Source of the DNA: Cryobacterium sp. PH31-L1
Lineage (GTDB): Bacteria > Actinomycetota > Actinomycetes > Actinomycetales > Microbacteriaceae
DNA: 64,000 nt
Assembly: GCF_030063145.1 (NCBI RefSeq)
Contig: NZ_JASISM010000005.1
Coordinates: 186,001 to 250,000 of the forward strand
Direction: 5' to 3'
Both the position numbers and the translations under genes were made by a program. Of the stretch, positions 26,483 through 35,209 are shown piece after piece. The first letter of the stretch is position 1. Every line of letters starts with the position of its first letter. Under the pieces are notes generated by a model that did not search any database, was not told the origin of the DNA, and saw only the letters and a program-made list of their open reading frames with translations.

Positions 26483-28581
26483 ATCTTCAGCGACGGGTGA
26501 AGCTTGGCGATCGACCAGATCTTCTTCGAACGGCTCGCGAAGACCGAAACGGCGAACGCTCCGATTCCGAAAGCGATCAGGGCGAGAAGGTCAACCAGAA
26601 TCGCGCTCGTGAAGCCCTCCGCGATGAGTCGCCGCACCCCGTCGACCGCGTAGGTCATCGGCAAGGCCGGGCTGATCCACTGGAAGAAGCCGGGCGACGT
26701 CTGTACCGGGTAGGTGCCTCCGGCCGAGGCCAACTGCAGGATCAGCAGTAACAGGGCCACCAGTCGTCCGCGACCGCCGAGCAGGGCGATCAGGCTGTGG
26801 TGAATAGCCGTGAACACGAGCGCGACGATCACCGTGAAGGCGGCGAGGGCCGCGAAATTGGCTGCCTCCAGCCCCACCAGAAAGTGCAGCACTGCGAGCA
26901 GCAGCCCGGCCTGCAGAAGCCCGAACAGCAGCCCGGGCGCGAGGCCGGTCAGCGCCACCCGCACCGGCCGGGCAGTGGATGCGACGGCCTGCGGCGACAG
27001 CGGACGGAACAGAAAGTACATGCCGATTCCGCCGACCCAGAGCGCGAGCGGAATGAAGTACGCCGCGATTCCCTCGCCGTAGAACCCCACGGCGTTCTCC
27101 CGCACGTGCTCGGCAGCGACCGGTTCAGAGGTGACGGCAGCCAATTCGCTGGCCTGCGCGCTGGTGTAGCTCGGCACCTGGGTAACGCCCGACTGCAGCG
27201 AGGTACTCAGGGTGTCGGCACCGGTCGCGAGCTGGTCGAGGCCGTCGGCGAGGGTGCTCGCCCCGGTGCTGGCCGTCGTCGCGCCGAAGGCAAGCGTGCT
27301 GGCGCCGGCCGCAGCGCTGTCGGCACCGGTGGCGAGCGAGGCTGCGCCGGCGGAGAGCGACGCCGCGCCGGTGGAAACGGATCGGGCTCCGGCCGAGACG
27401 TCAGACGCTCCCGTTGCGAGAGTTGCGGCGCTGTCGGCCAATGTGCCGATGCCGGTGACCAGCGGTGTCGCGCTCTGGTTCAGTGTGTAGGCGCCGGTCG
27501 CGACTGTCGCGGCGCCCGCCGCGAGGGTAGCGATCGATCCGCCGCCGGTGGCGAGGGCGGCGTTCAGTTGGGTCAGGGTCCAGTCGGGGTGCGCCGCGGT
27601 GAACGCGGCGACCGTGCCGAGGGTGGTGGAAACGGTCTGGGTACCGGCGGCCAGCTGGGCGGTCGCGCTGGGCAGCGTGCTCACGCTCGCGTCGAGGGTC
27701 GCTGCGCCCGTCGCTAGGGCTGCCGAACCGCTGGCGACCTGCGCCGCGCCGCCCGCAATGCTCGAGGCACCCGCGGCCAGGGTACCGGCGCCGGTGGCGA
27801 GGGTGTGGCTGCCCGCATCCACTTGGGAGACCCCACTCGCGAGCGTGGCAGCGCCGGCGGAGAGCGTGCCGAGACCGATCACGAGTTGCGCCGACCCGTC
27901 ACTCGCGCTCGTGGCGCCGTCGCTGAGAGTCAGGGCACCGTCAGCCGCCAGCGCGAGGTCGTCGTGCACACTCGTAAAGCCGAGGTAGACGTTGTCGAGA
28001 TAGGTCGCCGAGATTGAGGTCGACAGCTCGGTGCGAATGGCTGCGGTGACCGATTTCGTGACCTGGCCCACGATGAAGTTCGATGCGTCGTCGGTGTACA
28101 CGCGCAGGCGGGCCTGCTCGGGGGCGAAAACGGATGCTGCGGTGCCGGTCGTCGTGGCGACTGAGTTCACAGCGCCGGGGTTCACAGCGGTCGAGGCCAG
28201 GGTGCTCGAGAAGTCGGCGGGAACGACGAGCACGGCGAAATTCTCGTTATCGGCGAGCGAGCTGCGGGCATCCGCTTCGCTGGTGGCACTGCTCCAGGTG
28301 AAGCCGGCACTGTCGCTGCCCACGAGGGAGTCGACCAGGGCGGCGCCGGCGTCGATGGTCTGCTCGGTGCCGTCGGTGCCGGTGACGTTCGCGGCCACGT
28401 CGTTGTCGACGATGACGGCGTGCAGTTTGCCGATGTTGCCGCTCGTATTCCAGTTGGCCGAGAGGTAGACGCCGCCGTAGATGGCGGGAACGGCAGCGAT
28501 CATGAGCAGGGCCAGGATGGCCAGGCGAGATGACCGAAAACGGGACAGCTCGATGCTGGGCAATGAGAATGTCTTGGCCAT
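26479..28581 (-). CDS. YhgE/Pip-family membrane protein (ABC-2-like permease)
   Basis: 700 residues. One N-terminal helix (SRLAILALLMIAAVPAIYGGVYL), an external domain of about 500 residues, then five to six C-terminal helices ending near ASRSKKIWSIAK. The external domain has many near-regular repeats of the type LATGAxxLxxGA, which should form a long helical stalk. Family members include Lactococcus phage-infection protein Pip and type-VII-secretion-associated YhgE/EsaA-like proteins. The ATPase gene starts the unit and ends 3 bp upstream, so the two probably form an exporter controlled by the adjacent TetR regulator. Confidence 0.85.
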   Translation of the reverse strand: MAKTFSLPSIELSRFRSSRLAILALLMIAAVPAIYGGVYLSANWNTSGNIGKLHAVIVDNDVAANVTGTDGTEQTIDAGAALVDSLVGSDSAGFTWSSATSEADARSSLADNENFAVLVVPADFSSTLASTAVNPGAVNSVATTTGTAASVFAPEQARLRVYTDDASNFIVGQVTKSVTAAIRTELSTSISATYLDNVYLGFTSVHDDLALAADGALTLSDGATSASDGSAQLVIGLGTLSAGAATLASGVSQVDAGSHTLATGAGTLAAGASSIAGGAAQVASGSAALATGAATLDASVSTLPSATAQLAAGTQTVSTTLGTVAAFTAAHPDWTLTQLNAALATGGGSIATLAAGAATVATGAYTLNQSATPLVTGIGTLADSAATLATGASDVSAGARSVSTGAASLSAGAASLATGADSAAAGASTLAFGATTASTGASTLADGLDQLATGADTLSTSLQSGVTQVPSYTSAQASELAAVTSEPVAAEHVRENAVGFYGEGIAAYFIPLALWVGGIGMYFLFRPLSPQAVASTARPVRVALTGLAPGLLFGLLQAGLLLAVLHFLVGLEAANFAALAAFTVIVALVFTAIHHSLIALLGGRGRLVALLLLILQLASAGGTYPVQTSPGFFQWISPALPMTYAVDGVRRLIAEGFTSAILVDLLALIAFGIGAFAVSVFASRSKKIWSIAKLHPSLKI

Positions 28582-28584
28582 GGT

Positions 28585-29451
28585 TCAGGCCTTCCGGGTG
28601 GGCGCGGTCAGGATTTCGGCGGTGCGAGTGCGGTCGGTGAGGGTGCGGCCGTACTCCAGATCGAGCAGGTACACCGGGCGCGCCGGCGCTGGGTGGACGT
28701 CGGCGTCGATGCGTTCGAGGATCTCGACGAGCTCCTTGGGATCCTGCCCGCTCGCCGCGATCGTGAGGTCGTGCCAGCCCGCCATGCGCAGAACGAGCAG
28801 TGCGGCCCAGGCGCGGGTGCGGTCATCCGTGTCGCGCAGGGTGTCGACGTCATCGACGATAAGCAGGCGTGGCCGGCCGATCAGAGCCACGACCACGCCG
28901 AGCACAGCGCGATCAAGTGGTTGCAGGTCGACGATGCGATCGGTGCCGGTCAGTCGCGGTAGGCCGGCGTGACTTTGCTCGAGGATTTCGCCGGCCCGCG
29001 CGTCGACCTGGCGCAGCAACGCGTTCACCCGAACCAAGCAGAGTGCCACCGTTTTCGCGCTGACCAGCGGTTTCCACCACGGTTGGCGCAGCACGAGGGC
29101 GGCCGCTATCTGGCGCTCCACCGTGAGATCGTCGTCGAGGCGGTTTACGATGGGCGTCTCGGCGAGGGCCGACAGGTGCCGCACCTGCCCGCCGCTCTGG
29201 CGCAGCGGATGCCCGAACACGGTCGCCGTTCCGGCGAACCCACGCAGGCGGCCGGCCAGAGCGAGCAGCAGGGCTGTCTTGCCCGAGGCGAACCGGCCCG
29301 ACACGACGAAGAGTGCTCCGACCGGAATAGCGAGGTTCGTGGCGCCGATCACGGTCTGACGCCCATTGCGAATCGTGAAATTGCTCGCCTGGATGGCTAG
29401 GTCGATTTCAGGCGAGTCGATAGCGGGGGCCGAAGCGGAGTCGAGGGTCAT
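28585..29451 (-). CDS. ABC-type ATPase partner of the YhgE/Pip protein
   Basis: About 288 residues. Walker A is SGRFASGKTALLLALAGRL and Walker B is PRLLIVDDVDTL. The usual LSGGQ signature is not recognisable (PLDRAVLGVVVALIG stands in its place), so this is a divergent ATPase. It lies 3 bp upstream of the YhgE/Pip gene and is divergent from a TetR-family gene. It should energise or gate the YhgE/Pip membrane protein. The in-frame ATG at 29463 would add four residues. Confidence 0.75.
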   Translation of the reverse strand: MTLDSASAPAIDSPEIDLAIQASNFTIRNGRQTVIGATNLAIPVGALFVVSGRFASGKTALLLALAGRLRGFAGTATVFGHPLRQSGGQVRHLSALAETPIVNRLDDDLTVERQIAAALVLRQPWWKPLVSAKTVALCLVRVNALLRQVDARAGEILEQSHAGLPRLTGTDRIVDLQPLDRAVLGVVVALIGRPRLLIVDDVDTLRDTDDRTRAWAALLVLRMAGWHDLTIAASGQDPKELVEILERIDADVHPAPARPVYLLDLEYGRTLTDRTRTAEILTAPTRKA

Positions 29452-29499
29452 GCAGAGTTCCATCCAACGTTGGGTTGTGCGGGGCGCGATGCCGCCGTA

Positions 29500-29538
29500 G
29501 TATTTTCAATACCGAGAGTATCCAATACCCAAAGTATT
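29500..29538. promoter_or_regulatory. GTATT/AATAC operator array between ABC ATPase and TetR genes
   Basis: Half-sites alternate: GTATT (29500), AATAC (29508), GTATC (29518), AATAC (29524), GTATT (29534). The last pair, AATAC-N5-GTATT, is perfect, and the AATAC sites are 16 bp apart. The array fills the short divergent promoter and is the expected binding site of the adjacent TetR repressor. Confidence 0.75.
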
Positions 29539-29568
29539 CACTTGTCAACAGCAATCCGAAAGGCACTC

Positions 29569-30321
29569 ATGGACGAGAGGCCAGGCACGACACCCGAGAT
29601 GGCATCAGGAACGGCTCCAGCTCCTGGCACCTCACCCGTTCACGCGGCCGACTCCGCGCTTGCACCCGAGGCGTCGCCCCATCTCGCACCAGCCTTGGCG
29701 CGCGACGTCCTGCCACCGGCTCGCAGGCGACCGCTACGCACCGACGTGCGGGCGGATATTCTGCGGGCGGCGACCGAGCAATTCTTCGAATCCGGCTACC
29801 TCGGAACCAAGCTCGTCGACGTGGCGACGCGGGCCGGGTACACCAAGGGCGCCGTCTACTCCAATTTCGGCTCCAAGCAAGCCCTATTCGGATCGATCCT
29901 GAATGAGCGCCTGGCTACCCTGCTCAGCGGGCGGCTCGCGACCATTCTCGGCGATGAAAGACGGCTCGACGACGCGGCGCTCGCCCGCATCGCCCGCCGT
30001 CTGGCCGAGACCCTGGTCGAAGACGGCCCCTGGCACCTGCTGCTCATGGAACTGGCCGTTCATGCGGCCCGCAACCCTCAGGCCGCCGATCTCTATCGCC
30101 AGAGTCGGCAGAGCGTGCGCCTCGCCCTCGGCGCGGTGATTCTGGAACGCGCCGACCAATTCGGCATCGACCCGGCTGACCACCGGGTGGACGTGCTCGC
30201 ACCCCTCGTTATGTCGGCCACCAACATCCTGGCGCTCGAGCGCATTCTCGACCCGGACTACTTCACGAACGACGTGCAGTCGCGCATGATCGAGGCGCTC
30301 CTGGTGGGGACTCTGCGATAG
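29569..30321 (+). CDS. TetR/AcrR-family transcriptional regulator
   Basis: 250 residues from this ATG. A Pro/Ala-rich N-terminal tail of about 55 residues precedes the DNA-binding domain RADILRAATEQFFESGYLGTKLVDVATRAGYTKGAVYSNFGSKQALFGSIL, whose TKGAVYSNFGSK recognition helix is typical. A helical ligand-binding domain follows. It is transcribed away from the ABC/YhgE unit, with an inverted-repeat array between them, so it likely represses that exporter and itself. The ATG at 29569 is chosen because an upstream in-frame TTG (29470) would place coding sequence over the operators. Confidence 0.88.
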   Translation: MDERPGTTPEMASGTAPAPGTSPVHAADSALAPEASPHLAPALARDVLPPARRRPLRTDVRADILRAATEQFFESGYLGTKLVDVATRAGYTKGAVYSNFGSKQALFGSILNERLATLLSGRLATILGDERRLDDAALARIARRLAETLVEDGPWHLLLMELAVHAARNPQAADLYRQSRQSVRLALGAVILERADQFGIDPADHRVDVLAPLVMSATNILALERILDPDYFTNDVQSRMIEALLVGTLR

Positions 30322-30446
30322 TTTTTAGCGCAATTTGAGCCCCACCACCAGCCTGTGGAGAACTTCAACGGGATTGTAGCAATTCGGTCACCTGTGACCC
30401 CATGCGAAATGCGTCGCGCCGTCGCCCGCTCGGCGACGGACTCTAG

Positions 30447-30791
30447 CTCGGCCAGCCCGCTCAGGTGCTGTTCACGCCCGTCGGCTACCACTGGAACTAC
30501 GGCGACGGCAGCACCATGTCGAGCCCCACCGGCGGAGCCAGCTGGGCAGACCTCGGCCTCACCGAATTCTCCACCGCCCCCACCAGCCACAAATACACAG
30601 CCAAGGGCACCTACACCGTCACCCTCACCGTCGACTACCGAGCCGACTACAGCTTCGGCGACCAAGGCTAACGCCCCGTCGAAGGAACCGTGTCCGTGCC
30701 ATCCGCTCCGTTCACCGTCGTTGCGGCGAAGGAATCCACCGTGCTCGTCGCCGAAGACTGCAACGCCAACCCCCACGGCCCCGGCTGCTGA
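30447..30791 (+). pseudogene. PKD-domain protein C-terminal relic
   Basis: The frame reads LGQPAQVLFTPVGYHWNYGDG, then TSHKYTAKGTYTVTLTVDY, a classic PKD beta-sandwich (GYHWNYGDG and KGTYTVTLTV). It continues RADYSFGDQG and hits a TAA at 30669. In-frame sequence after that stop still matches this protein type, ending LVAEDCNANPHGPGC. There is an in-frame TAG just upstream (30444). So the C-terminal quarter of a surface protein has survived with at least two stops. Bases 30322–30446 hold nothing else recognisable. Confidence 0.7.
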
Positions 30792-30846
30792 CCGGGCCGC
30801 ACTACCCCACGGCCCGGAGTGGAAACCGGGCCGCGGGGCTACATTG

Positions 30847-32526
30847 CTAAGGCAGCAGGCGGTCCCCGGCCTTTTTCGGCAGCCGGGCTGCCGCCGCGCG
30901 GGCGATTGCTGTCGCGGCTTCGTCGGCAACTGCGTCAAAGTCGACGCCGTTGATCGAATCAGAAACGGATGCTTCCGCTGCCGACCGTGCAGCTGCGGCA
31001 GCGGTCGCCGCCGAGGCACCAACCGATGGTGACGCCGCTGCTGAAGGCGCTGCCGCTGAAGGCGCGGTAGCCACCGAGGGCGACGCAGGGCCGGCCCCGG
31101 TCGAACGCGACGACGCACCAGCCGGAGCAGCAGGGGAAGCGGATGCGCCACTGTGCGCGGGCGCGGCGTCCCGCAGGGCGGCTCCGGCCGTTCCGCCGAG
31201 CAGCCCACCGAGGAGATCCTTGATACCGATTCCCATGGTGGAGCCGAGCACGGCGTCGACCTCGCTGAAGCCCGACGCAACGTTCTTCGAGAGCTGGCTG
31301 GCACCATCCGTTGAAATGACCGTGAGCTGGTCGATGTTGCCCATCGGGGCGGCGAGCTCGTGTGCGATCTGCGGAAGCATTTCGACCAGGCGCAGCTGGA
31401 TGAGCGCCTCGGACTGCTGGGCGACGGCCTCGGCCGAGAGTCGGGTGGCCGTTGCCTCTGCGGTACCGCGGGCAAGGATGGCGTCGGCCTCGGCCTGGCC
31501 CTCCGCGCGGGTGGCGTCGGCGTTGGCGACACGGCTGTCGCGATCGGCGGTGGCCTTGGCCACGGAGGCTTCGGCGGCCGCGATCGCGGTCACGCGGATG
31601 CGGTACGCGTCGGCGTCGGCGATTGCGTTAACCTCGGACTCGAGTTCGGCCTTACGCAGGCTGGCGCGTCGCTGGGCGGTGAGTTCCTGCTCCTGTACGA
31701 TCGCCTGCTGCGCCTTCGCCTCGGCGAGTGGCTTGGAGGCGGCAGCCTCGGCGGCGGCTTTGTCGGTGTCGAGCTGCAGAGCGGCCTTGCGCAGGGCGAG
31801 CGTGTTCTGCGCCTCAGCGATGGCCTGCTCGGCGGTGATCAGGGCTTCCTGTGACTCGCGATTGGCCACGTGCTCGGCCACCTCGGCTTGGCGGCGCACC
31901 TTGGCCTGCTCGGCACGACCGATGTCGCGGATGTAGTCGTTCTCGTCGGTGATGCCCTTGATCTCAAAGGAGTCGACGTCGAGGCCCTGGTTGGCGAGCG
32001 ATTCACGAGCCGTCGCGAGCACCGAGCTGCCGAGTTCATCGCGCTTCTGGATGACGGTCATGACGTCGGTCGCTCCGATCGAGGACCGCAGCGAACCGCT
32101 CAGTACCTCCTGAGCGAAGCCATCGATGTTCTTGTCCTGCCCGAGAAAGCGCTGCGCGGCAGCGCGAATCGCGGCTGGGTCGTCGCCGACCTTGACGATG
32201 GCGACGGCCTCGACCGAGAGCGTGATGCCGTTGCGGTCCTGCGCCACGGCAGTGATCTCAATCGCCCGGCTGCGCAGGCTGATCTTGAACGCCTTCTGAA
32301 AGAAGGGGGTGATAAACACGCCCTGTCCGTGCACGACGCGCTGGCCCGATTCCTCGAGCGTGGCACCATCGACGATGGTCTTACGGCTCTTCTTGCCGGT
32401 AATGATGAGGGCCTCATCCGGCCCTGCATTCTTATATATCGTCTTGGCGTAGATCAGGCCAATGAGCAGAACCACAACGATCGTGAAAATGATCCCGGGG
32501 ATCGGGCTGAACAGAAAATCGAGCAT
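30847..32526 (-). CDS. Flotillin-like SPFH/band 7 membrane scaffold protein
   Basis: 559 residues from the ATG at 32526, preceded by AAGGA. One N-terminal membrane helix (GIIFTIVVVLLIGLIYAK) is followed by the SPFH domain (VVHGQGVFITPFFQKAFKISLRS, FAQEVLSGSLRSSIGATDV, GLDVDSFEIKGITDENDY). Then a long Ala/Glu coiled coil (about 200–380), and an Ala/Ser/Pro-rich tail. Flotillins organise lipid microdomains at the inner membrane. The alpha/beta-hydrolase–caspase gene lies 239 bp upstream on the same strand, so co-transcription is possible but not shown. Confidence 0.88.
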   Translation of the reverse strand: MLDFLFSPIPGIIFTIVVVLLIGLIYAKTIYKNAGPDEALIITGKKSRKTIVDGATLEESGQRVVHGQGVFITPFFQKAFKISLRSRAIEITAVAQDRNGITLSVEAVAIVKVGDDPAAIRAAAQRFLGQDKNIDGFAQEVLSGSLRSSIGATDVMTVIQKRDELGSSVLATARESLANQGLDVDSFEIKGITDENDYIRDIGRAEQAKVRRQAEVAEHVANRESQEALITAEQAIAEAQNTLALRKAALQLDTDKAAAEAAASKPLAEAKAQQAIVQEQELTAQRRASLRKAELESEVNAIADADAYRIRVTAIAAAEASVAKATADRDSRVANADATRAEGQAEADAILARGTAEATATRLSAEAVAQQSEALIQLRLVEMLPQIAHELAAPMGNIDQLTVISTDGASQLSKNVASGFSEVDAVLGSTMGIGIKDLLGGLLGGTAGAALRDAAPAHSGASASPAAPAGASSRSTGAGPASPSVATAPSAAAPSAAASPSVGASAATAAAAARSAAEASVSDSINGVDFDAVADEAATAIARAAAARLPKKAGDRLLP

Positions 32527-32717
32527 GGAGTCCTTCCGAGGCGCAAGCCGCGTACGTCGTTTCGGCGATCCGGTCGAGCGACCTCGGCGCCGATCTGTTC
32601 CTCCAGTGTCGCAGGCCACAGCGCCGGATGCGAAAGTCGTCGAGACGCAGTGCCAGCCGGTGTGGCCATTTCGGCCTGCCAACCGTCGTTTCACGGCATC
32701 CGCCCTGGCTCATTTCC

Positions 32718-32740
32718 CTCCCGCGCAGTGGCGCAACTCC
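32718..32740. repeat. Dispersed GC-rich intergenic element, copy 2
   Basis: Starts CTCCCGCGCAGTGGCGCA and ends ACTCC; 21 of 23 bases match the element at 10760. It lies in the 239-bp gap between the caspase fusion and the flotillin genes. Nothing else is recognised in that gap except the flotillin ribosome-binding site. Confidence 0.6.
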
Positions 32741-32765
32741 TGCGACAGTCGCCAATAGCGGCGGG

Positions 32766-35066
32766 CTACCCGTCGATGAAGTCCGCAGCGGCGCGCAGGA
32801 ACGCGGCGGCCGCTAGGGCGCGAGCCGCGGCATCCGTTTCACGAACGCCAGCGCCATCCACCCCACCTGCCTCGCCAGCAGATGCCGCGAGCGGGTCGAC
32901 CCCGTCCGCGCCGCCCGCAGGCGCTACGCCAGCAGCCGCGTCGAGCAGGGCTGAGATAGCGCCCGGAATCGCTGCCGCGCCGGCCCCAAGGCCTGAAACC
33001 GAGCCCGACCCGGTGGCGCCGCCGCCAGCCGAGCCAACACCGCCACCCGCACCCGCGACAGCACCAGCACCAGCACCAGCCAGCGCCCCCAAAAACAGTC
33101 GCGACTTCGCCGCCCGCGGACCGTTGAAGTCGGGGTTCTGCCGCGGCTGGCTGGAGAATGCCTCCCGCACCTTGACCAGAAATTCCGCGTTGGTCAGGCG
33201 ATTCGCGCTCGGAACCACGAGCAGGCTGGCCGCAACGGTGAAGTCACCGTGCCCGCCGGTCTCATAGGCGACCTCGGTGGGCTTGCACGCGCTGAACAAC
33301 ACCTCCCGAGCCAACGCGCGCTTGCCGGCCCGGGCGGGCGTGCCTCGCTTCAAACGGTAGTTCCTGCTCGTCTGCTCATCGGGAATGATGAACCGCGCCC
33401 GCCGCCCGTGGGGAACGGATGCCGCACTCAGGTCCGCCACATCGGCCGGCTGCAGCTGCAACCGGCGCTGACCATCACCCGAGTGGCAGGAGTCGAAGAA
33501 CGCCGTGAGGCTGACGCCATCGGGCAGCTGGTCGAAGATCTCGCCCAGGTCGTCGTCGATGATCAGGTTGCCGTCGCGAAAGTCGATCGGGCAGAGCGCT
33601 TCGTCGTACTTCGTCTCCTCGTTGCCAGCCTCGGATTCGTCGCCATCGAGGTCGTCGACGTAGGTGCCATGGCCGGCGTACTGAAAGACCAGCACATCGC
33701 CGGCGACACTGCTGGCGACCAGGTCGAGCAGCCCGAGCAGAATGTTCTGCCGGGTCGCCTCCGCGTCGAGCAGGGTACGCACCGCGAACCCGGCGATGCT
33801 GAATTGCACAGCCCACGCCTCGGCATCCGCTACGCAGCCGTAGAGGGCATCGCCGCCCGGATAAGCGTTGATACCCACGCAGAGCGCGTGGTGAGTGCCG
33901 ACCGGCCGTGGCGACGACGGTGCGGGAGCAGGCCAGAGTTCGTCGCCACGGTTCCGGGTCGCCGGAAATGACTGGATGCGCGAACTGCCGGTGACCCGCC
34001 GAGCCACGCTGTCCATGGTGGAAATATCGTTGTCGAAACCGCCGTGACTGGTCGAGGTGCTGCGGCTGGTGAGCGGGCCGCTCGTGGTTTTCGACCAGAT
34101 GATGTCTGCCGCGCCGCCGACCCCGGGTGACCCACTCGCGCCGGAGAGCCCGAACAGCTGAGCCAGCACGGGGTCGGCACGCAGGCATTCCTCGAGGCCG
34201 AGAATGGGCGAGAATTCCTCGGGCTCGAACGAGGCCCGCACGAGGTAGAGCAGGGATTTTCCGTAGGCACCGAGGCAGGTGTCGTCGCGTTCGAGTTTCT
34301 CGGTCATGGTGAACATGGCGAGGGATTTCACGCCGTGGCCGACCAAGGGCACGATCTGCTTCTCGAAGACGTCGGTGCGCACGGCCGGCGCGAGCAGGCT
34401 GAACGTTTCGATGGCCGCCACTCCGGCCCTGAGCGCGGTCGGCAGAAAGAAGGAGTGAAAGATCGACCCGGCGCTGTGCCCGACGGCGTGCACGGTGATC
34501 GTGTCGGGATGGGCTGCGCAGTAGGCGCCGAGTGCTTCGGCGACGTAGCGTGCGCCGCCGTCACCGGCCGAGGCTGCCTCCGCCGAACGCTTCATCTGCC
34601 CCCAGATCGCCTGGCCCTGCCCGAATCGCGCGGCAAGTTCGAGTACCCGGTCTTTCGCCTCGTCGAGCCAGCCGCGGCGACCCTGGGCCCAGTCGCCGAC
34701 CGCGCTCGTGATGGCCCCGGCGAGGCTGGTCTCCCAGACGAAGTGGATGGGGTAGACGCCGTTCGACTTCCACCAGTCCACCTGGGTGGCCGCGATGCGC
34801 AGCCCGGATTGCTCATCGACGAGCCCGCCGTGGGCATAGAACACCACGGGAACGACGCCGCCGTGCTCGGCCACGAAGGCCGGCAGGTGGGTGGCGAAGA
34901 TGGCGTCGACGTCTTTCTTCGTGGTCGTGAATGCTCCGGTCGGCGAGAACTTGCCGGCGCTGAGGTTGACCACGTGCGGCCGCAGTTTGTCGAGTTCGCT
35001 CTGCGGCAACGGCGGCTGTCGTTTCGTGGACGGTGCCGGCTTCGTGGGGGTCGTCGGTTCGGGCAT
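32766..35066 (-). CDS. Alpha/beta-hydrolase–caspase (C14) fusion protein
   Basis: 766 residues. The N-terminal half (about 35–300) looks like a serine hydrolase: an oxyanion-type FYAHGG (76–81) and the nucleophile elbow AVGHSAGS (S198). A linker with Ser/Thr/Gly stretches (305–385) leads to a caspase/metacaspase p20 domain: HALCVGINAYPG (393–404), catalytic His466 in YAGHGTY, acidic loop DDLDGDESEAGNEE, and catalytic Cys527 in FFDSCHSGDG. The final 110 residues are a Gly/Ala-rich, glycine-zipper-like tail. No signal peptide, so probably cytoplasmic. Both catalytic pairs look intact. A SARP-type operator lies directly upstream, and a gluzincin gene is divergent. Substrates unknown. Confidence 0.85.
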   Translation of the reverse strand: MPEPTTPTKPAPSTKRQPPLPQSELDKLRPHVVNLSAGKFSPTGAFTTTKKDVDAIFATHLPAFVAEHGGVVPVVFYAHGGLVDEQSGLRIAATQVDWWKSNGVYPIHFVWETSLAGAITSAVGDWAQGRRGWLDEAKDRVLELAARFGQGQAIWGQMKRSAEAASAGDGGARYVAEALGAYCAAHPDTITVHAVGHSAGSIFHSFFLPTALRAGVAAIETFSLLAPAVRTDVFEKQIVPLVGHGVKSLAMFTMTEKLERDDTCLGAYGKSLLYLVRASFEPEEFSPILGLEECLRADPVLAQLFGLSGASGSPGVGGAADIIWSKTTSGPLTSRSTSTSHGGFDNDISTMDSVARRVTGSSRIQSFPATRNRGDELWPAPAPSSPRPVGTHHALCVGINAYPGGDALYGCVADAEAWAVQFSIAGFAVRTLLDAEATRQNILLGLLDLVASSVAGDVLVFQYAGHGTYVDDLDGDESEAGNEETKYDEALCPIDFRDGNLIIDDDLGEIFDQLPDGVSLTAFFDSCHSGDGQRRLQLQPADVADLSAASVPHGRRARFIIPDEQTSRNYRLKRGTPARAGKRALAREVLFSACKPTEVAYETGGHGDFTVAASLLVVPSANRLTNAEFLVKVREAFSSQPRQNPDFNGPRAAKSRLFLGALAGAGAGAVAGAGGGVGSAGGGATGSGSVSGLGAGAAAIPGAISALLDAAAGVAPAGGADGVDPLAASAGEAGGVDGAGVRETDAAARALAAAAFLRAAADFIDG

Positions 35067-35104
35067 GGCGCAGGTCCTCTCACGGGTGACGGGCGGGCGC
35101 TGCG

Positions 35105-35136
35105 ATTATGGCTCGCACGCGTTACTGCGGTGTTAC
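35105..35136 (-). promoter_or_regulatory. SARP-type operator and -10 for the hydrolase–caspase gene
   Basis: On the minus strand: GTAACAC (35136–35130), GTAACGC (35125–35119), 8 bp, then CATAAT (35110–35105). The heptamers start 11 bp apart. Direct heptamers at 11-bp spacing with the last one 8 bp before the -10 are the known SARP binding layout. A transcript starting near 35098 would have a leader of about 32 bases with AGAGGA before the ATG. Confidence 0.75.
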
Positions 35137-35149
35137 TGGGCCGCACACC

Positions 35150-35178
35150 TTGACAGACCCGGGGTTCGGTTGCATATT
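35150..35178 (+). promoter_or_regulatory. Sigma70-type promoter of the metallopeptidase gene
   Basis: TTGACA (35150–35155), 17 bp, CATATT (35173–35178), with the ATG 31 bp further on. The two GTTAC direct repeats (35121–35136) lie just upstream of the -35, so one SARP site could serve both divergent genes. Confidence 0.65.
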
Positions 35179-35209
35179 GCAGACACAAACGGATGCTGCG
35201 GGGGTCGCT

